Below, piece after piece: positions 19,890 through 28,196 of a stretch of 64,000 bases of DNA; the first letter of the stretch is position 1; each line of letters starts with the position of its first letter. Both the position numbers and the translations under genes were made by a program. Origin of the DNA: Aquimarina megaterium XH134 (GTDB taxonomy: Bacteria; Bacteroidota; Bacteroidia; Flavobacteriales; Flavobacteriaceae); assembly GCF_000520975.1 (NCBI RefSeq), contig NZ_JACB01000040.1:1-64000 (forward strand), written 5' to 3'. Under the pieces are notes generated by a model that worked only from the letters and a program-made list of their open reading frames with translations, did no database searches and was not told where the DNA came from.

Positions 19890-22517
19890 TTAAAAGTCTA
19901 TTGCTACAGATAATCTATAGGCTCGACCTAAAATTGGTCTGGCCAGAAAGACATCATCATTAGCATTAGTTGTTCCTCTTGGGTTACCTTCGGTTAATCC
20001 TATTTCATTAAACAGATTAGAAGCATCAAACCCAAATCGTAAGTTTTTCACTTTGTAATACGCTCCGGCGTTAAAAACATTAAAAGCAGGAAGTTCTGTG
20101 GTATTAGCTTCGTCCTGATATTTTTTACCAAAATGTGACCATTGTGTATATAATCCCAGGTCTTTAATGATTTCTACTTGTGGTCTTAGTGTGAAGTACA
20201 CATTAGGGATTCTCCTTGCATTATTTCCTTCATAATTAAAAGTTGTACCATCTGCATTAGCTCCAGAAAAATTATCATACTCTGGTTTTTGAACCGTAAT
20301 ATTAGCTTCTACTGCAAAAGCTTTATATTTAGCATTAGCCTCTAACTCTACTCCTATATTGTTTACATCGGCAAATTTATTTTCTGAAGTACCATCTGCC
20401 AAAATATCTGTAAAGGCAATATTATCCATATTCATATAGAAAAAGTTTGCATAAACACCTATGTTGGAAGAAGAATATTTAAACCCTAATTCTGACTGAT
20501 CAACCTCGGTAACCTCGATAGCGCTAAGATCAGAAGCATTATCGTAGTAAGACTCTTCTATGGGTGATCTAAATCCGTGACTATGTCTTGCATAGATCGC
20601 CATATTATCACTAAACTTATAATTTAATGCGGTAGTATATGATAATTCGTCTACATCATAATTCCAATATGTATATGGATTACCATCTACAACGGTAAGT
20701 GCATCATCGGCAGTATTATCAGGTAGTAAACCTAAATCTGTTGAAAAAAATCGTGCATTATCACGATATCCAGCATATTTATCATCGTCATAACGAAGCC
20801 CAAAATTAGCAGTTAGATTATCTGTGAAATTAACTTCTGCATCTATATAAAGAGCATTTAATCTTCCTTTGGTTTGTGCATCTCTTTCTAACCAGGTAAT
20901 TCTTTCTATTCCGTTATAAGTTCTAGAAACTCCTGTACTGGTGTCTACCAGGTTTACCAATCTGGGATTATCAGATACATCAACTAGATAATTGCTCCAG
21001 TTCCAATATTGGTTTGATTTCCAATTAGAATAATAATACCCTAGGGTGACATTTATTTTTTCGAAATGAAATGAAAATGCCAGATTGTTTGCAAAGTTAG
21101 ACATGTCTTTATCGATTGCCCAGTGATCTGCACGCATTACCAATGTATTTGGATTTAAAGCTGCGCCTGTATCTACATATGTGTACTCGGCATTTGCTGC
21201 ATCGGTTAGCGGAAACTGTGTTGTTCCTGTAGCAAAATCGGCTTGTGTATTTGGCCCTCCCGTACTAAAGATTGCATTATAATTTAAATCAATGCTCGTA
21301 TTCCTGAAAGTGTTCTTTACCGATACCACATCAGAGATATGATATTTAAGCTCTCCTCCAATTGCATCTACATTGGGATTTACACCATCTTCTAGATCTC
21401 TTTCAAAAAAACCTCCTCCTATCTGCGGCACTCTTAATCTACTAAAATTTCTTGATGCTAATGTTCCGTAATTGGCATCGAATCCTTCGAATTCTTCTGG
21501 ATTTCCATCGCTATCTCCCCGCAATGGTATTGGCAATAAGAACAGGTTTCTGTCATCCAGTTTTTTATAGTTTATTCTGGCATAGCCCCCATCAAATTTA
21601 TAGGTAAGATTAAATTTCATCTGCCCTCCTTTGTTAGCTTCAAATCCCGGATCTCGAATTCCCTGATCCACTCTATAAAACCCTCCTATATTAAAAAGTA
21701 ATTTATCCTCTACAATTGCCCCTCCAATGTTGAGATCTGTTCTAAAAAGCCCGTAATCCCCTACGGTCATTTTAGCCCTTCCGATTAATTCATTTTGACC
21801 TGTTTTAGAGATAAAATTGATAATTCCGCCAGGTGCATTTGTAGCAAAAACAGAAGCAGATCCTCCTCGTATAGCTTCCATTCTTTTAACAGTTTCATCT
21901 AATCTATACCAGTTATCAGCATTTGCAAACTGTAAGGCTCCATCTTCAAAAACAGGAAGTCCATCTTCCTGAATCTGAACAAATTCATATGCTCCAGCGG
22001 ATGGAATCCCTCTGGCAAAAAGATTATTTCCTACCTCTCCTCCCGAAGTTTCAACTACAAATCCAGGGATTGATTGTAGTAGATCAGCAGTACTCTGCGG
22101 AGCTTTTTGCTCTAATTCTTTAACTCCCATTGTGGTTATTGCTACACTGGATTCTAATTTTGTTCGTGGATTAGAAGATCCGGTAACTACAATCTCATCT
22201 AATGAGAGCAGGTCTTCTTCTAAGATAACATCTTTGATAATATTATCTGCCATGATAATCTCTTCTCTTACGGTCTTAAACCCAACCGAAGAAATTATCA
22301 AAACATAGGTAGCATTGATTTCTAAATTATTAATTATATATTCTCCATCAAAATCTGATGTTGCCCCTCTGTTGGTTCCCTCTAGTAATATATTAACCCC
22401 AATTACCGGAACGCCTTTATTATCTTTAATCGTTCCTGATACACTTTTCCCTTCTTGAGCAATAGAATCCCCTATCCCAAAAACTAAGAAGAGAATAATA
22501 CATAGTCTTGTTCTCAT
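19890..22517 (-). CDS. TonB-dependent outer-membrane receptor
   Basis: The 875-residue protein has a signal peptide (residues 1-20, ending DSIAQ). A carboxypeptidase-regulatory-like domain follows (about 23-110, with SGTIKDNKGVPVIGVNILL), then a plug (TADLLQSIPGFVVE, GGSASVFATNAPGGIINF) and a beta-barrel that ends with an aromatic-rich strand (YRLSVAIDF). It should carry a large or scarce substrate across the outer membrane using TonB energy. No SusD partner is adjacent, so it is not a classic Sus pair. Because it precedes the MFS carrier and trehalase and is divergent from a LacI regulator with an operator-like palindrome in between, trehalose or a related alpha-glucoside is the likely ligand; that is inference. 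Confidence 0.92.
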   Translation of the reverse strand: MRTRLCIILFLVFGIGDSIAQEGKSVSGTIKDNKGVPVIGVNILLEGTNRGATSDFDGEYIINNLEINATYVLIISSVGFKTVREEIIMADNIIKDVILEEDLLSLDEIVVTGSSNPRTKLESSVAITTMGVKELEQKAPQSTADLLQSIPGFVVETSGGEVGNNLFARGIPSAGAYEFVQIQEDGLPVFEDGALQFANADNWYRLDETVKRMEAIRGGSASVFATNAPGGIINFISKTGQNELIGRAKMTVGDYGLFRTDLNIGGAIVEDKLLFNIGGFYRVDQGIRDPGFEANKGGQMKFNLTYKFDGGYARINYKKLDDRNLFLLPIPLRGDSDGNPEEFEGFDANYGTLASRNFSRLRVPQIGGGFFERDLEDGVNPNVDAIGGELKYHISDVVSVKNTFRNTSIDLNYNAIFSTGGPNTQADFATGTTQFPLTDAANAEYTYVDTGAALNPNTLVMRADHWAIDKDMSNFANNLAFSFHFEKINVTLGYYYSNWKSNQYWNWSNYLVDVSDNPRLVNLVDTSTGVSRTYNGIERITWLERDAQTKGRLNALYIDAEVNFTDNLTANFGLRYDDDKYAGYRDNARFFSTDLGLLPDNTADDALTVVDGNPYTYWNYDVDELSYTTALNYKFSDNMAIYARHSHGFRSPIEESYYDNASDLSAIEVTEVDQSELGFKYSSSNIGVYANFFYMNMDNIAFTDILADGTSENKFADVNNIGVELEANAKYKAFAVEANITVQKPEYDNFSGANADGTTFNYEGNNARRIPNVYFTLRPQVEIIKDLGLYTQWSHFGKKYQDEANTTELPAFNVFNAGAYYKVKNLRFGFDASNLFNEIGLTEGNPRGTTNANDDVFLARPILGRAYRLSVAIDF

Positions 22518-22594
22518 AATTTTTTAAGTATTTAGTTCTCTGCAATTTCACAAAACCTTAATGATAATTTATTCTTTCTTTAAGATTCAAGGGG

Positions 22595-22633
22595 TTCGAA
22601 ATCGTTTTCGATACAATCGAAAACGATTTCGAA
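22595..22633. promoter_or_regulatory. Probable LacI-family operator: perfect 17-bp inverted repeat
   Basis: Two arms of 17 bp (22595-22611 and 22617-22633) are exact reverse complements, separated by 5 bp. Each arm contains TCGTTTTCGA or its complement, itself a near-palindrome of the kind LacI-family repressors bind. The site lies in the 275-bp divergent region, 78 bp upstream of the receptor start and 160 bp upstream of the LacI start, so it could control both directions. Confidence 0.85.
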
Positions 22634-22792
22634 AGAACTATTCCTTTAGGGCAAAAAGCCCTTATAAAAGTACTTTTCTCATTCCTTTTGTCCTTTTTCA
22701 TTAATAAGGGAGGTTTTTCAAATTTTTATATTTTATTAATCTAATTGTATTTTAGCTTAAATTGTATATTTAATAAATATAACATTTAGTCT

Positions 22793-23812
22793 ATGAAAGT
22801 TACTACTCTAAAAGATATTGCTAATGAATTAGGAATTTCTGTAGCAACTGTATCCAAGGCTTTAAAAGACTATCCCGATGTAAATAAAGGCACCAAGGAA
22901 AAGGTTCTTCAGACGGCTAGAAAACTGAATTATTCACCTAATCAATTAGCTGTAAATCTAAGAACTAAGCAAACAAAAACGATTGGTGTTATTATCCCAA
23001 CTACGGTACATCATTTTTTTTCTAAAGTAATAGATGGTATCATTGAGGAAGCAGAAAAAAAAGGGTATCTCGTTATTATTCTTCAATCTAGTGAAAAACT
23101 ATTTCTCGAAAAACTACAAGTAAATTTATTACTTGATAAGCGCGTAGATGGTATATTAATGTCTTTATCTAATAAAACTAACGAATTTGTTCACCTAAAA
23201 AAAGTACTAAGTCGAAATATCCCTTTGGTTCTTTTTGATAAAACAGAACCTTCTATATCTTGTTCTAAAGTACGCATCGATGATAAAAAAGCAGCATACG
23301 AAGCTGTTTCATATCTTATTTCCAAAGGACACAAAAAGATATCACATTTCAGAGGTGATCTTAATCCAAAAATTTCTAACGATCGTTTTGAAGGATACAA
23401 AGAAGCATTAGAAGATCATGGAATCACATATGATCCTTCGTTGGTATATCTGTGTAATAACAATACCGATTTTGAAGACGGATATAATAATGCAAAAAAA
23501 TTAATCCATGAAAACCCCGAGGTTGATTCTATTTTCACAATAACCGATCTTGTGGCAATTGGTGCAATAAAATATTTTAATGAAAACAACATCAAAATCC
23601 CCGATGATGTAGCTGTTTTTGGATTTAGCAACTGGTTTATGTCTTCTGTTGTCTCTCCTACATTAACAACTGTACATCAACCTGCACATCAAATGGGAGT
23701 TGTTGCCACAGAGATTTTACTAGATGAAATAGAATTAAATAAAGAAAATAAACCTTGTCTTCATAAAGAGATCATTCTGCCTACCAAGCTTATTTTTAGA
23801 GAATCATGTTAA
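22793..23812 (+). CDS. LacI-family transcriptional regulator
   Basis: The 339-residue protein has an N-terminal LacI helix-turn-helix (TLKDIANELGISVATVSKAL) with the hinge helix region SPNQLAVNLR at about 51-60. A periplasmic-binding-protein-like sugar-sensing domain follows (about 63-339, with IGVIIPT, GIIEEAEKKGY, VFGFSNW). It is divergent from the trehalose receptor-transporter-trehalase genes and faces the large palindromic operator, so it most likely represses or activates them in response to trehalose or a breakdown product. It is convergent with the queG remnant at 23820. Confidence 0.93.
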   Translation: MKVTTLKDIANELGISVATVSKALKDYPDVNKGTKEKVLQTARKLNYSPNQLAVNLRTKQTKTIGVIIPTTVHHFFSKVIDGIIEEAEKKGYLVIILQSSEKLFLEKLQVNLLLDKRVDGILMSLSNKTNEFVHLKKVLSRNIPLVLFDKTEPSISCSKVRIDDKKAAYEAVSYLISKGHKKISHFRGDLNPKISNDRFEGYKEALEDHGITYDPSLVYLCNNNTDFEDGYNNAKKLIHENPEVDSIFTITDLVAIGAIKYFNENNIKIPDDVAVFGFSNWFMSSVVSPTLTTVHQPAHQMGVVATEILLDEIELNKENKPCLHKEIILPTKLIFRESC

Positions 23813-23819
23813 TCGTTTT

Positions 23820-23988
23820 TTAATCTCTAAATAAAAAATCGATATTCCTTTGCAACCCCGAGAATTTGGTTCTTTTTACTGCAGATTTCTGAAACACCTT
23901 TGAAAATACTTCTTGTGTGATCTCTTCCCAGTCTTTTTTTGACATCTCTAGTAATTCTGGTTTTGGATTAAAAAGTGGTTCGTTATAA
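23820..23988 (-). pseudogene. Detached 3' end of queG (truncated duplicate)
   Basis: The stretch encodes the last about 55 codons of an epoxyqueuosine reductase and is a direct repeat of the intact queG 3' end at 30108-30270. About 115 bp (23870-23985 against 30155-30270) is identical apart from one substitution. The final about 40 bp before the stop has diverged mostly at third codon positions and ends in NIDFLFRD instead of NISFLKK. The mixed pattern shows a second allele, not a simple recent copy. It has no start and no Fe-S region. It lies 8 bp from the LacI stop and marks the left edge of the peptide block. Confidence 0.88.
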
Positions 23989-24091
23989 AGAGTACGGGAA
24001 AGTCATATAACAACAGGTACTTAATTCTTTGATCACAAATAAAACCCAGAAGAAAAACTCCTGGATCTTAATTTTGAAACTCTAACTTGCA

Positions 24092-24280
24092 TTAATTACA
24101 GGTATTTGCAATAGGGCATGGTGTATTAATGCTATCTACCCAACCATTACAAGAACCATCTCGACACCATTCACAACAAAATCTACCCGCTGCAAACGAA
24201 CTTTCTTTACCTCCATTAATTGACTGTTGCTCTACTGTGCTCAATTTCTGAGCTCCTTTTAAATTTAATAAATTTTTCAT
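24092..24280 (-). CDS. Double-glycine-leader peptide precursor, six cysteines (peptide 1)
   Basis: A 62-residue precursor. Residues 1-24 form a bacteriocin-type leader (MKNLLNLKGAQ, EQ-QSINGG) that ends at a GG pair at 23-24. The mature part would be 38 residues with cysteines at 35, 36, 39, 44, 55 and 61. The leader is nearly identical to that of the next gene upstream (24351-24536), showing shared export and processing, while the mature parts differ completely. The last gene of the minus-strand row that starts with the VKOR/thioredoxin protein. Product could be a bacteriocin or a signal peptide; nothing in the sequence decides. Confidence 0.75.
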   Translation of the reverse strand: MKNLLNLKGAQKLSTVEQQSINGGKESSFAAGRFCCEWCRDGSCNGWVDSINTPCPIANTCN

Positions 24281-24317
24281 TTGATAAATTTTTATTTATT
24301 ATTATACGAGTGATTAT

Positions 24318-24345
24318 TTTAAAGACATTCACCTCTTTATGTCTA
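24318..24345 (-). repeat. Peptide-locus hairpin element, copy B
   Basis: On the plus strand the element reads tttaaagacattcacc and closes with atgtcta. The arms agacat and atgtct form a 6-bp stem. It lies between peptide 2 and peptide 1, about 40 bp before the peptide 1 start. It is the sister of the elements at 24832 and 32419. Confidence 0.6.
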
Positions 24346-24350
24346 CAACT

Positions 24351-24536
24351 CTATCTACAATTAGCACCTCCGTTCACACTTAAAACGCAGAAATAAGGAT
24401 CAGACCCACAACAATAATCTGGTGGACAAAGGTGATTCTGACAAAATGGTGGTCTTTTAGTAACTCCTCCATTAACTGATTTTTGTTCTTGTTTGCTCAA
24501 TTGTTGAGCTCCTTTTAGATTTAATAAATTTTTCAT
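24351..24536 (-). CDS. Double-glycine-leader peptide precursor, six cysteines (peptide 2)
   Basis: A 61-residue precursor with the same leader as peptide 1 (MKNLLNLKGAQ, then KSVNGG, GG at 23-24). The predicted mature part is 37 residues with cysteines at 32, 37, 42, 43, 50 and 60, again six. It is rich in Pro and Gly and contains a second NGG inside the mature part (residues 55-57), which is probably not a processing site because no leader precedes it. Together with its neighbours it forms a set of exported disulfide-bonded peptides. Confidence 0.75.
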   Translation of the reverse strand: MKNLLNLKGAQQLSKQEQKSVNGGVTKRPPFCQNHLCPPDYCCGSDPYFCVLSVNGGANCR

Positions 24537-24584
24537 GATTAAAATTTTACGTTAATATTATAATTACTGAATGTGATTCAATTT

Positions 24585-24794
24585 TTATACAGGATAACAA
24601 AATCCTGCTCGACCTGGTTTTGTTAAAAAAGTTCCATAACTACATTTATAATTGCATCCTGAAATATTGCTAACACAATCTTCTACTGTTATACATCTAG
24701 CATAGTAATCACAACTGCCTTTGGATCTACCTCCATTAATAACTCGTTGTTCTTGTTTGGGCAAAACATAGCCTAATTTCTTTAATTTTTCCAT
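24585..24794 (-). CDS. Double-glycine-leader peptide precursor, six cysteines (peptide 3)
   Basis: A 69-residue precursor. The leader (residues 1-22, MEKLKKLGYVL, EQRVINGG) has diverged from peptides 1 and 2 but keeps the EQ-x-x-x-NGG ending. The mature part would be 47 residues with cysteines at 28, 34, 40, 47, 51 and 66. It is the first peptide after the disulfide-forming membrane protein, 89 bp downstream of it, and is preceded by a hairpin element. Spacing of cysteines differs from peptides 1 and 2, so the three are not simple copies. Confidence 0.72.
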   Translation of the reverse strand: MEKLKKLGYVLPKQEQRVINGGRSKGSCDYYARCITVEDCVSNISGCNYKCSYGTFLTKPGRAGFCYPV

Positions 24795-24831
24795 TATTTA
24801 TATTTATCAGAGATTAACATTATAGTGACCA

Positions 24832-24857
24832 TTTAAAGACGTTCACCTTCACGTCTA
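24832..24857 (-). repeat. Peptide-locus hairpin element, copy A
   Basis: The plus strand reads tttaaagacgttcacc and ends acgtcta. The arms agacgt (24837-24842) and acgtct (24851-24856) form a perfect 6-bp stem. It lies about 40 bp before the peptide 3 start, in the same relative place as copy B before peptide 1. Confidence 0.6.
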
Positions 24858-24883
24858 TGTATTGTATTCGTAAAAAATAATAT

Positions 24884-26500
24884 TTAAGATGTCAAAACAC
24901 TTCTCATAATATCTTTAGAAGCTGCAAATTCATCGATAAAGTATGTAAGATCCTTTCGATCGTATTCTTGCGGAAACAGTTTGTTATTTAAATATAAAGC
25001 CGGTGTAAAATTAATGGCGTTGATCATACACCAATGCTTTTGATCATTCAATACATTGTCAAAAGAATTTGAAGTTTTATTGACTTGGTTTTCTAACCAT
25101 TTTTGAAGATTAACATCTTCTTCATATACTTCACTCAATGCATTTAAGGCACGACTTTCACCTTCAGTGTTATATATATTGAGTAATATTGTGACTAACC
25201 GATACAACAATCCATCTTTATCAGATGTATCAACATTAAAGCGTACAATTACTTTTATTTTATCTTGTAGTTTATCTAGTAAGTACTCTATGTCGGCATG
25301 TGTCTTTTTACAGTAAAAACACAGAGGATTTGTTACTATTACTAATTCGACCTTTGCATTTTTATTACCAAACATCAACTCTTCAGAAAAGTAATCAATA
25401 ACTGAAAGCGTCTCACTTTCATCATACAGTAGCTTAAATAAAGAAAACTTACGTTTAAATTTATAATAGGCAATTTCAGTTTTTTGTAAGGTTTCTTTTT
25501 TCTCTATCAATGGTTTTAAAAAGTTCCAAATGCCTATTACAATTATCAAACTCAACACAAATAATATGAGCTCACGTCGATTAAAAACTGAGTTCAGACT
25601 GGAAAAATCATCTACTGTCATAACCACAAATTGAAACACCAAAACAGTAGCTAATCCAAGACACAAAGGGCACCATTTTTTTATGACTCGGTATTGATAA
25701 TACAATGAATATATTACAAAAGGAAGTGTCATTAAGGTAACAAAGGGTAATATTATAAATCTGCCAGTTCCATTAACAAACAATAAAATCGAGAACAAAC
25801 AATAGGTAGCGAAGGTTACCATGCTAATATCGCTTAGTTTAAAAAGCCTTAATATCGTGGCTCCTTTTGAATTTAATACAGCATCACAACTTGTTTTTTT
25901 AGACAGGTTACAAAATTGTTTTGCGGCACCAGATTGTAGTCCTAACTCATGTCTAACTATAAATACACTTATAACTAAACCAATAAGACTAAGTACAAAA
26001 TGAATTTGTTTTACAACATCAGATTGTTTGATTAAAAAATATCCAATACATAACAATACTATAAGGACTACTACTCTATTTAGAATAACAGAACGATAAA
26101 AAGTTGTTTTGGTTTCTGGAATATTTTCATCTTTTTCTATGGCAAGTACAATTCCATTCCATAGAGATAAAAAATCTTGCTCTTCAATGAATTTGGTTTT
26201 ATTCGTACCAGTAACAATTCTAATTTTTCCTTTTCTCTTTTCTGCCAGTACTAAATCTTCACCATTGCTAGTTAAAATATCGGCAATGAAGCAGGCAGGA
26301 AGTTTTCTGAACATTTCTTTATTTACAGATAAACGCAACGCTAAATTTGGAATATTAAAATGATCTAATACTCCTGTAAGTGAGTGAAGACTAGGATAAG
26401 ATGGATGACTAGATAATTGAAGTCGTAATTCTTCTTTGTTTATATCAATATTATTCTTGATGATTAGTTTTTCAAGAATATTATAAAGTTGCTCTTTCAT
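24884..26500 (-). CDS. Fused C39-like / vitamin K epoxide reductase / thioredoxin membrane protein
   Basis: The protein (538 residues from the ATG at 26500; the frame reaches a TTG at 26518) has three parts. Residues 1-120 resemble the peptidase C39 fold (SSHPSYPSLHSLTGVLDHF) but lack the catalytic DCGxxCL motif, so this part may bind leaders without cleaving. Residues about 130-330 form a five-helix VKOR-like region with cysteines 197 and 205 and the CPLC pair at 277-280. The C-terminal thioredoxin-like domain has CFYC at 394-397. Such VKOR-DsbA fusions make disulfide bonds in the periplasm. Placed directly upstream of three peptides with six cysteines each, it is probably their dedicated oxidase. 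Confidence 0.85.
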   Translation of the reverse strand: MKEQLYNILEKLIIKNNIDINKEELRLQLSSHPSYPSLHSLTGVLDHFNIPNLALRLSVNKEMFRKLPACFIADILTSNGEDLVLAEKRKGKIRIVTGTNKTKFIEEQDFLSLWNGIVLAIEKDENIPETKTTFYRSVILNRVVVLIVLLCIGYFLIKQSDVVKQIHFVLSLIGLVISVFIVRHELGLQSGAAKQFCNLSKKTSCDAVLNSKGATILRLFKLSDISMVTFATYCLFSILLFVNGTGRFIILPFVTLMTLPFVIYSLYYQYRVIKKWCPLCLGLATVLVFQFVVMTVDDFSSLNSVFNRRELILFVLSLIIVIGIWNFLKPLIEKKETLQKTEIAYYKFKRKFSLFKLLYDESETLSVIDYFSEELMFGNKNAKVELVIVTNPLCFYCKKTHADIEYLLDKLQDKIKVIVRFNVDTSDKDGLLYRLVTILLNIYNTEGESRALNALSEVYEEDVNLQKWLENQVNKTSNSFDNVLNDQKHWCMINAINFTPALYLNNKLFPQEYDRKDLTYFIDEFAASKDIMRSVLTS

Positions 26501-26555
26501 AACATTTAACCTTTGCAAGACGTTATCTGTCTTTTACAAGCTAAATTTGAGATTA

Positions 26556-26633
26556 ATGAAAGAGGATTACAATAGTGAATTCATAAGTGCTATTGATAAT
26601 TTCATATTCGTTACGCTAGAAAAGCAAGGGTAA
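26556..26633 (+). other. Possible tiny plus-strand gene of 25 codons ahead of a strong terminator
   Basis: An ATG frame of 25 codons (MKEDYNSEFIS onward) ends 2 bp before a perfect terminator hairpin. TAAATTTG at 26542-26549 matches the -7 promoter element just upstream, though no -33 TTTG at the right distance is seen and the transcript would be almost leaderless. It could instead be a small RNA of about 115 nt, or chance. Confidence 0.25.
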
Positions 26634-26634
26634 A

Positions 26635-26672
26635 ACAAAAAGAGGTTGTCTCAAAAGACAACCTCTTTTTGT
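26635..26672. terminator. Strong bidirectional terminator
   Basis: A perfect 17-bp inverted repeat (acaaaaagaggttgtct and its complement) with a 4-nt loop and T tracts on both strands. It follows the lipoprotein gene on the minus strand and the possible tiny gene on the plus strand. Confidence 0.92.
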
Positions 26673-26694
26673 TTACATAATTGTATACAGGAAT

Positions 26695-27342
26695 TTACTC
26701 GTTTTCGGAATTCTTTACAATGATAACATTATCTCGAGTATTTGAATTAATGACTATTTCTTCTACTTCACATCGATCGAAGTGTTTAAAACCTTGTGAA
26801 TTTCTTATCAAATCAACTTGAGCAGATGATTTAACATTATCTAAACTTTGATTATATCCACTAGGTAGATACAACTCAAAATCATAATCATTTAGCAACA
26901 TATGTATATATAAGTATTCTAGACTTCCCGAGCCAGGTCTATCACCAGGTCTTGGAGTACCTGAAGGTGTAGGCACTCTACAAATGGGTCCAGTATAATA
27001 ACGAAACTCTGTTATGAATGCTTCTCTAAAAGGATTATCATTATTCAATAAACTCTCCAAAGCGATGATATTTGTTTGTGAGCGATCTCCCAAGGTATTC
27101 ACAAAAAAACTTTCGGCTGATGTATTTCTCACCAATGCTTGAGCAGTTAAATAAGACACCCATAGCATTATGTTTTCGAGGCTTTCTTCTTCGGTTTCTT
27201 CGATTTGAGTATCAAAAGCAGTTTTACTTACTTTAAAAGCATTTTGATTTTCAATAAGATTCGGATCGATATACTCTTCTTTATTGCAAGAATAAAAAGC
27301 AATGAATAAGAATAATAGTAAAAATCTAAAGATTGTTTTCAT
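26695..27342 (-). CDS. Putative lipoprotein of unknown function
   Basis: The 215-residue protein begins with a lipoprotein signal peptide whose lipobox is FYSC (cysteine about 19). I do not recognise the rest. A middle helical-looking stretch (SLENIMLWVSYLTAQALV) is followed by a Pro/Gly-rich patch (PTPSGTPRPGDRPG) and two isolated cysteines (GPICRVP and FDRCEVE) that could form a disulfide bond. It lies between the LytTR regulator and the disulfide enzyme in the same direction and has its own strong terminator. Immunity or receptor function for the nearby peptides is possible, but nothing in the sequence proves it. Confidence 0.7.
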   Translation of the reverse strand: MKTIFRFLLLFLFIAFYSCNKEEYIDPNLIENQNAFKVSKTAFDTQIEETEEESLENIMLWVSYLTAQALVRNTSAESFFVNTLGDRSQTNIIALESLLNNDNPFREAFITEFRYYTGPICRVPTPSGTPRPGDRPGSGSLEYLYIHMLLNDYDFELYLPSGYNQSLDNVKSSAQVDLIRNSQGFKHFDRCEVEEIVINSNTRDNVIIVKNSENE

Positions 27343-27455
27343 GACATTTGATGTTTTCCATTTTTTTTAAATTTAACAAATAATCTAATTGAGAATAGAT
27401 GGTTTCATATTTGAAACGGACTAATTCATATTAGCAAATCGTAATTTCATATTTG

Positions 27456-28196
27456 TTATTTAAAAATTTTCTCAATCACATAATCCTTACGTCTGCTAGA
27501 CACAGGCACCCTTATCTCAGAATCGACCACTAAAACTCCTTGTTTGCTATAACTTAATACATGTTTTTTATTTACTATATAAGACTGATGACAACGTATA
27601 AAAACATCATCAGACAGTAATTCCAGTACTTTTTTTATAGGTTTAGAAACTACTATTTTTTTTGATTGTAAGGTATAGAAGGTAGTGTAGTTACCCTCAG
27701 ATTTACAGTATAAAATATCGTCTTCATAAACGACATATACATTTTCTAATGTCTTTAAAATAATACGTTTATTTTGCACGCCTTGAAAATACTCACTGGA
27801 TATTTCTATCAGCTTTTCTAGGTTTTTTTCTTTTTTTGAGTTTTCGATAGCTTTTGTTACTGCTTCCTTAAATTCTGCATCATCAATCGGTTTTAGAATA
27901 TAATCCAACGCACCTACTTTTATAGCTTTAACAGCGTGTTCATCAAAAGCCGTAACAAATATGATATCAAAATTTTTATTTCCAATTTTAGACACCAAAT
28001 CAAAACTCGTTCCATCTGTTAAATGAATATCTAAAAAAAGTAAATCCGGCTTTTTTTCTTCAATTGTTTTTATTGCAGAATCAACACTTTCAACCTCCCC
28101 AACCACCTCAATATCTTGACTAAAGTATTTGATTAACTTGCCCCTGATCTTATCTCTTACATAAGCCTCATCATCTACCAATATTGCTTTAATCAT
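27456..28196 (-). CDS. LytTR-family response regulator
   Basis: The 246-residue protein has an N-terminal receiver domain (about 1-120) with the acidic pair DD at 8-9, phosphorylation site D56 in FLDIHL and conserved K in LKPIDD. The C-terminal LytTR DNA-binding domain (about 140-246) shows VVYEDDILYCKSEGNYTTFY and FIRCHQSYIVNK. It overlaps the histidine kinase gene by 8 bp, so the two form one operon. LytTR regulators often control bacteriocin or peptide-signal genes; here the three peptide genes lie about 3 kb downstream, so they are natural target candidates. That is inference. Confidence 0.92.
   Translation of the reverse strand: MIKAILVDDEAYVRDKIRGKLIKYFSQDIEVVGEVESVDSAIKTIEEKKPDLLFLDIHLTDGTSFDLVSKIGNKNFDIIFVTAFDEHAVKAIKVGALDYILKPIDDAEFKEAVTKAIENSKKEKNLEKLIEISSEYFQGVQNKRIILKTLENVYVVYEDDILYCKSEGNYTTFYTLQSKKIVVSKPIKKVLELLSDDVFIRCHQSYIVNKKHVLSYSKQGVLVVDSEIRVPVSSRRKDYVIEKIFK

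Noticed and set aside
24577..24584. Short inverted repeat tgaat/attca near 24562-24580 as another copy of the peptide hairpin
   Set aside because: It lacks the tttaaagac core and the pairing end of the family, so it is probably chance.
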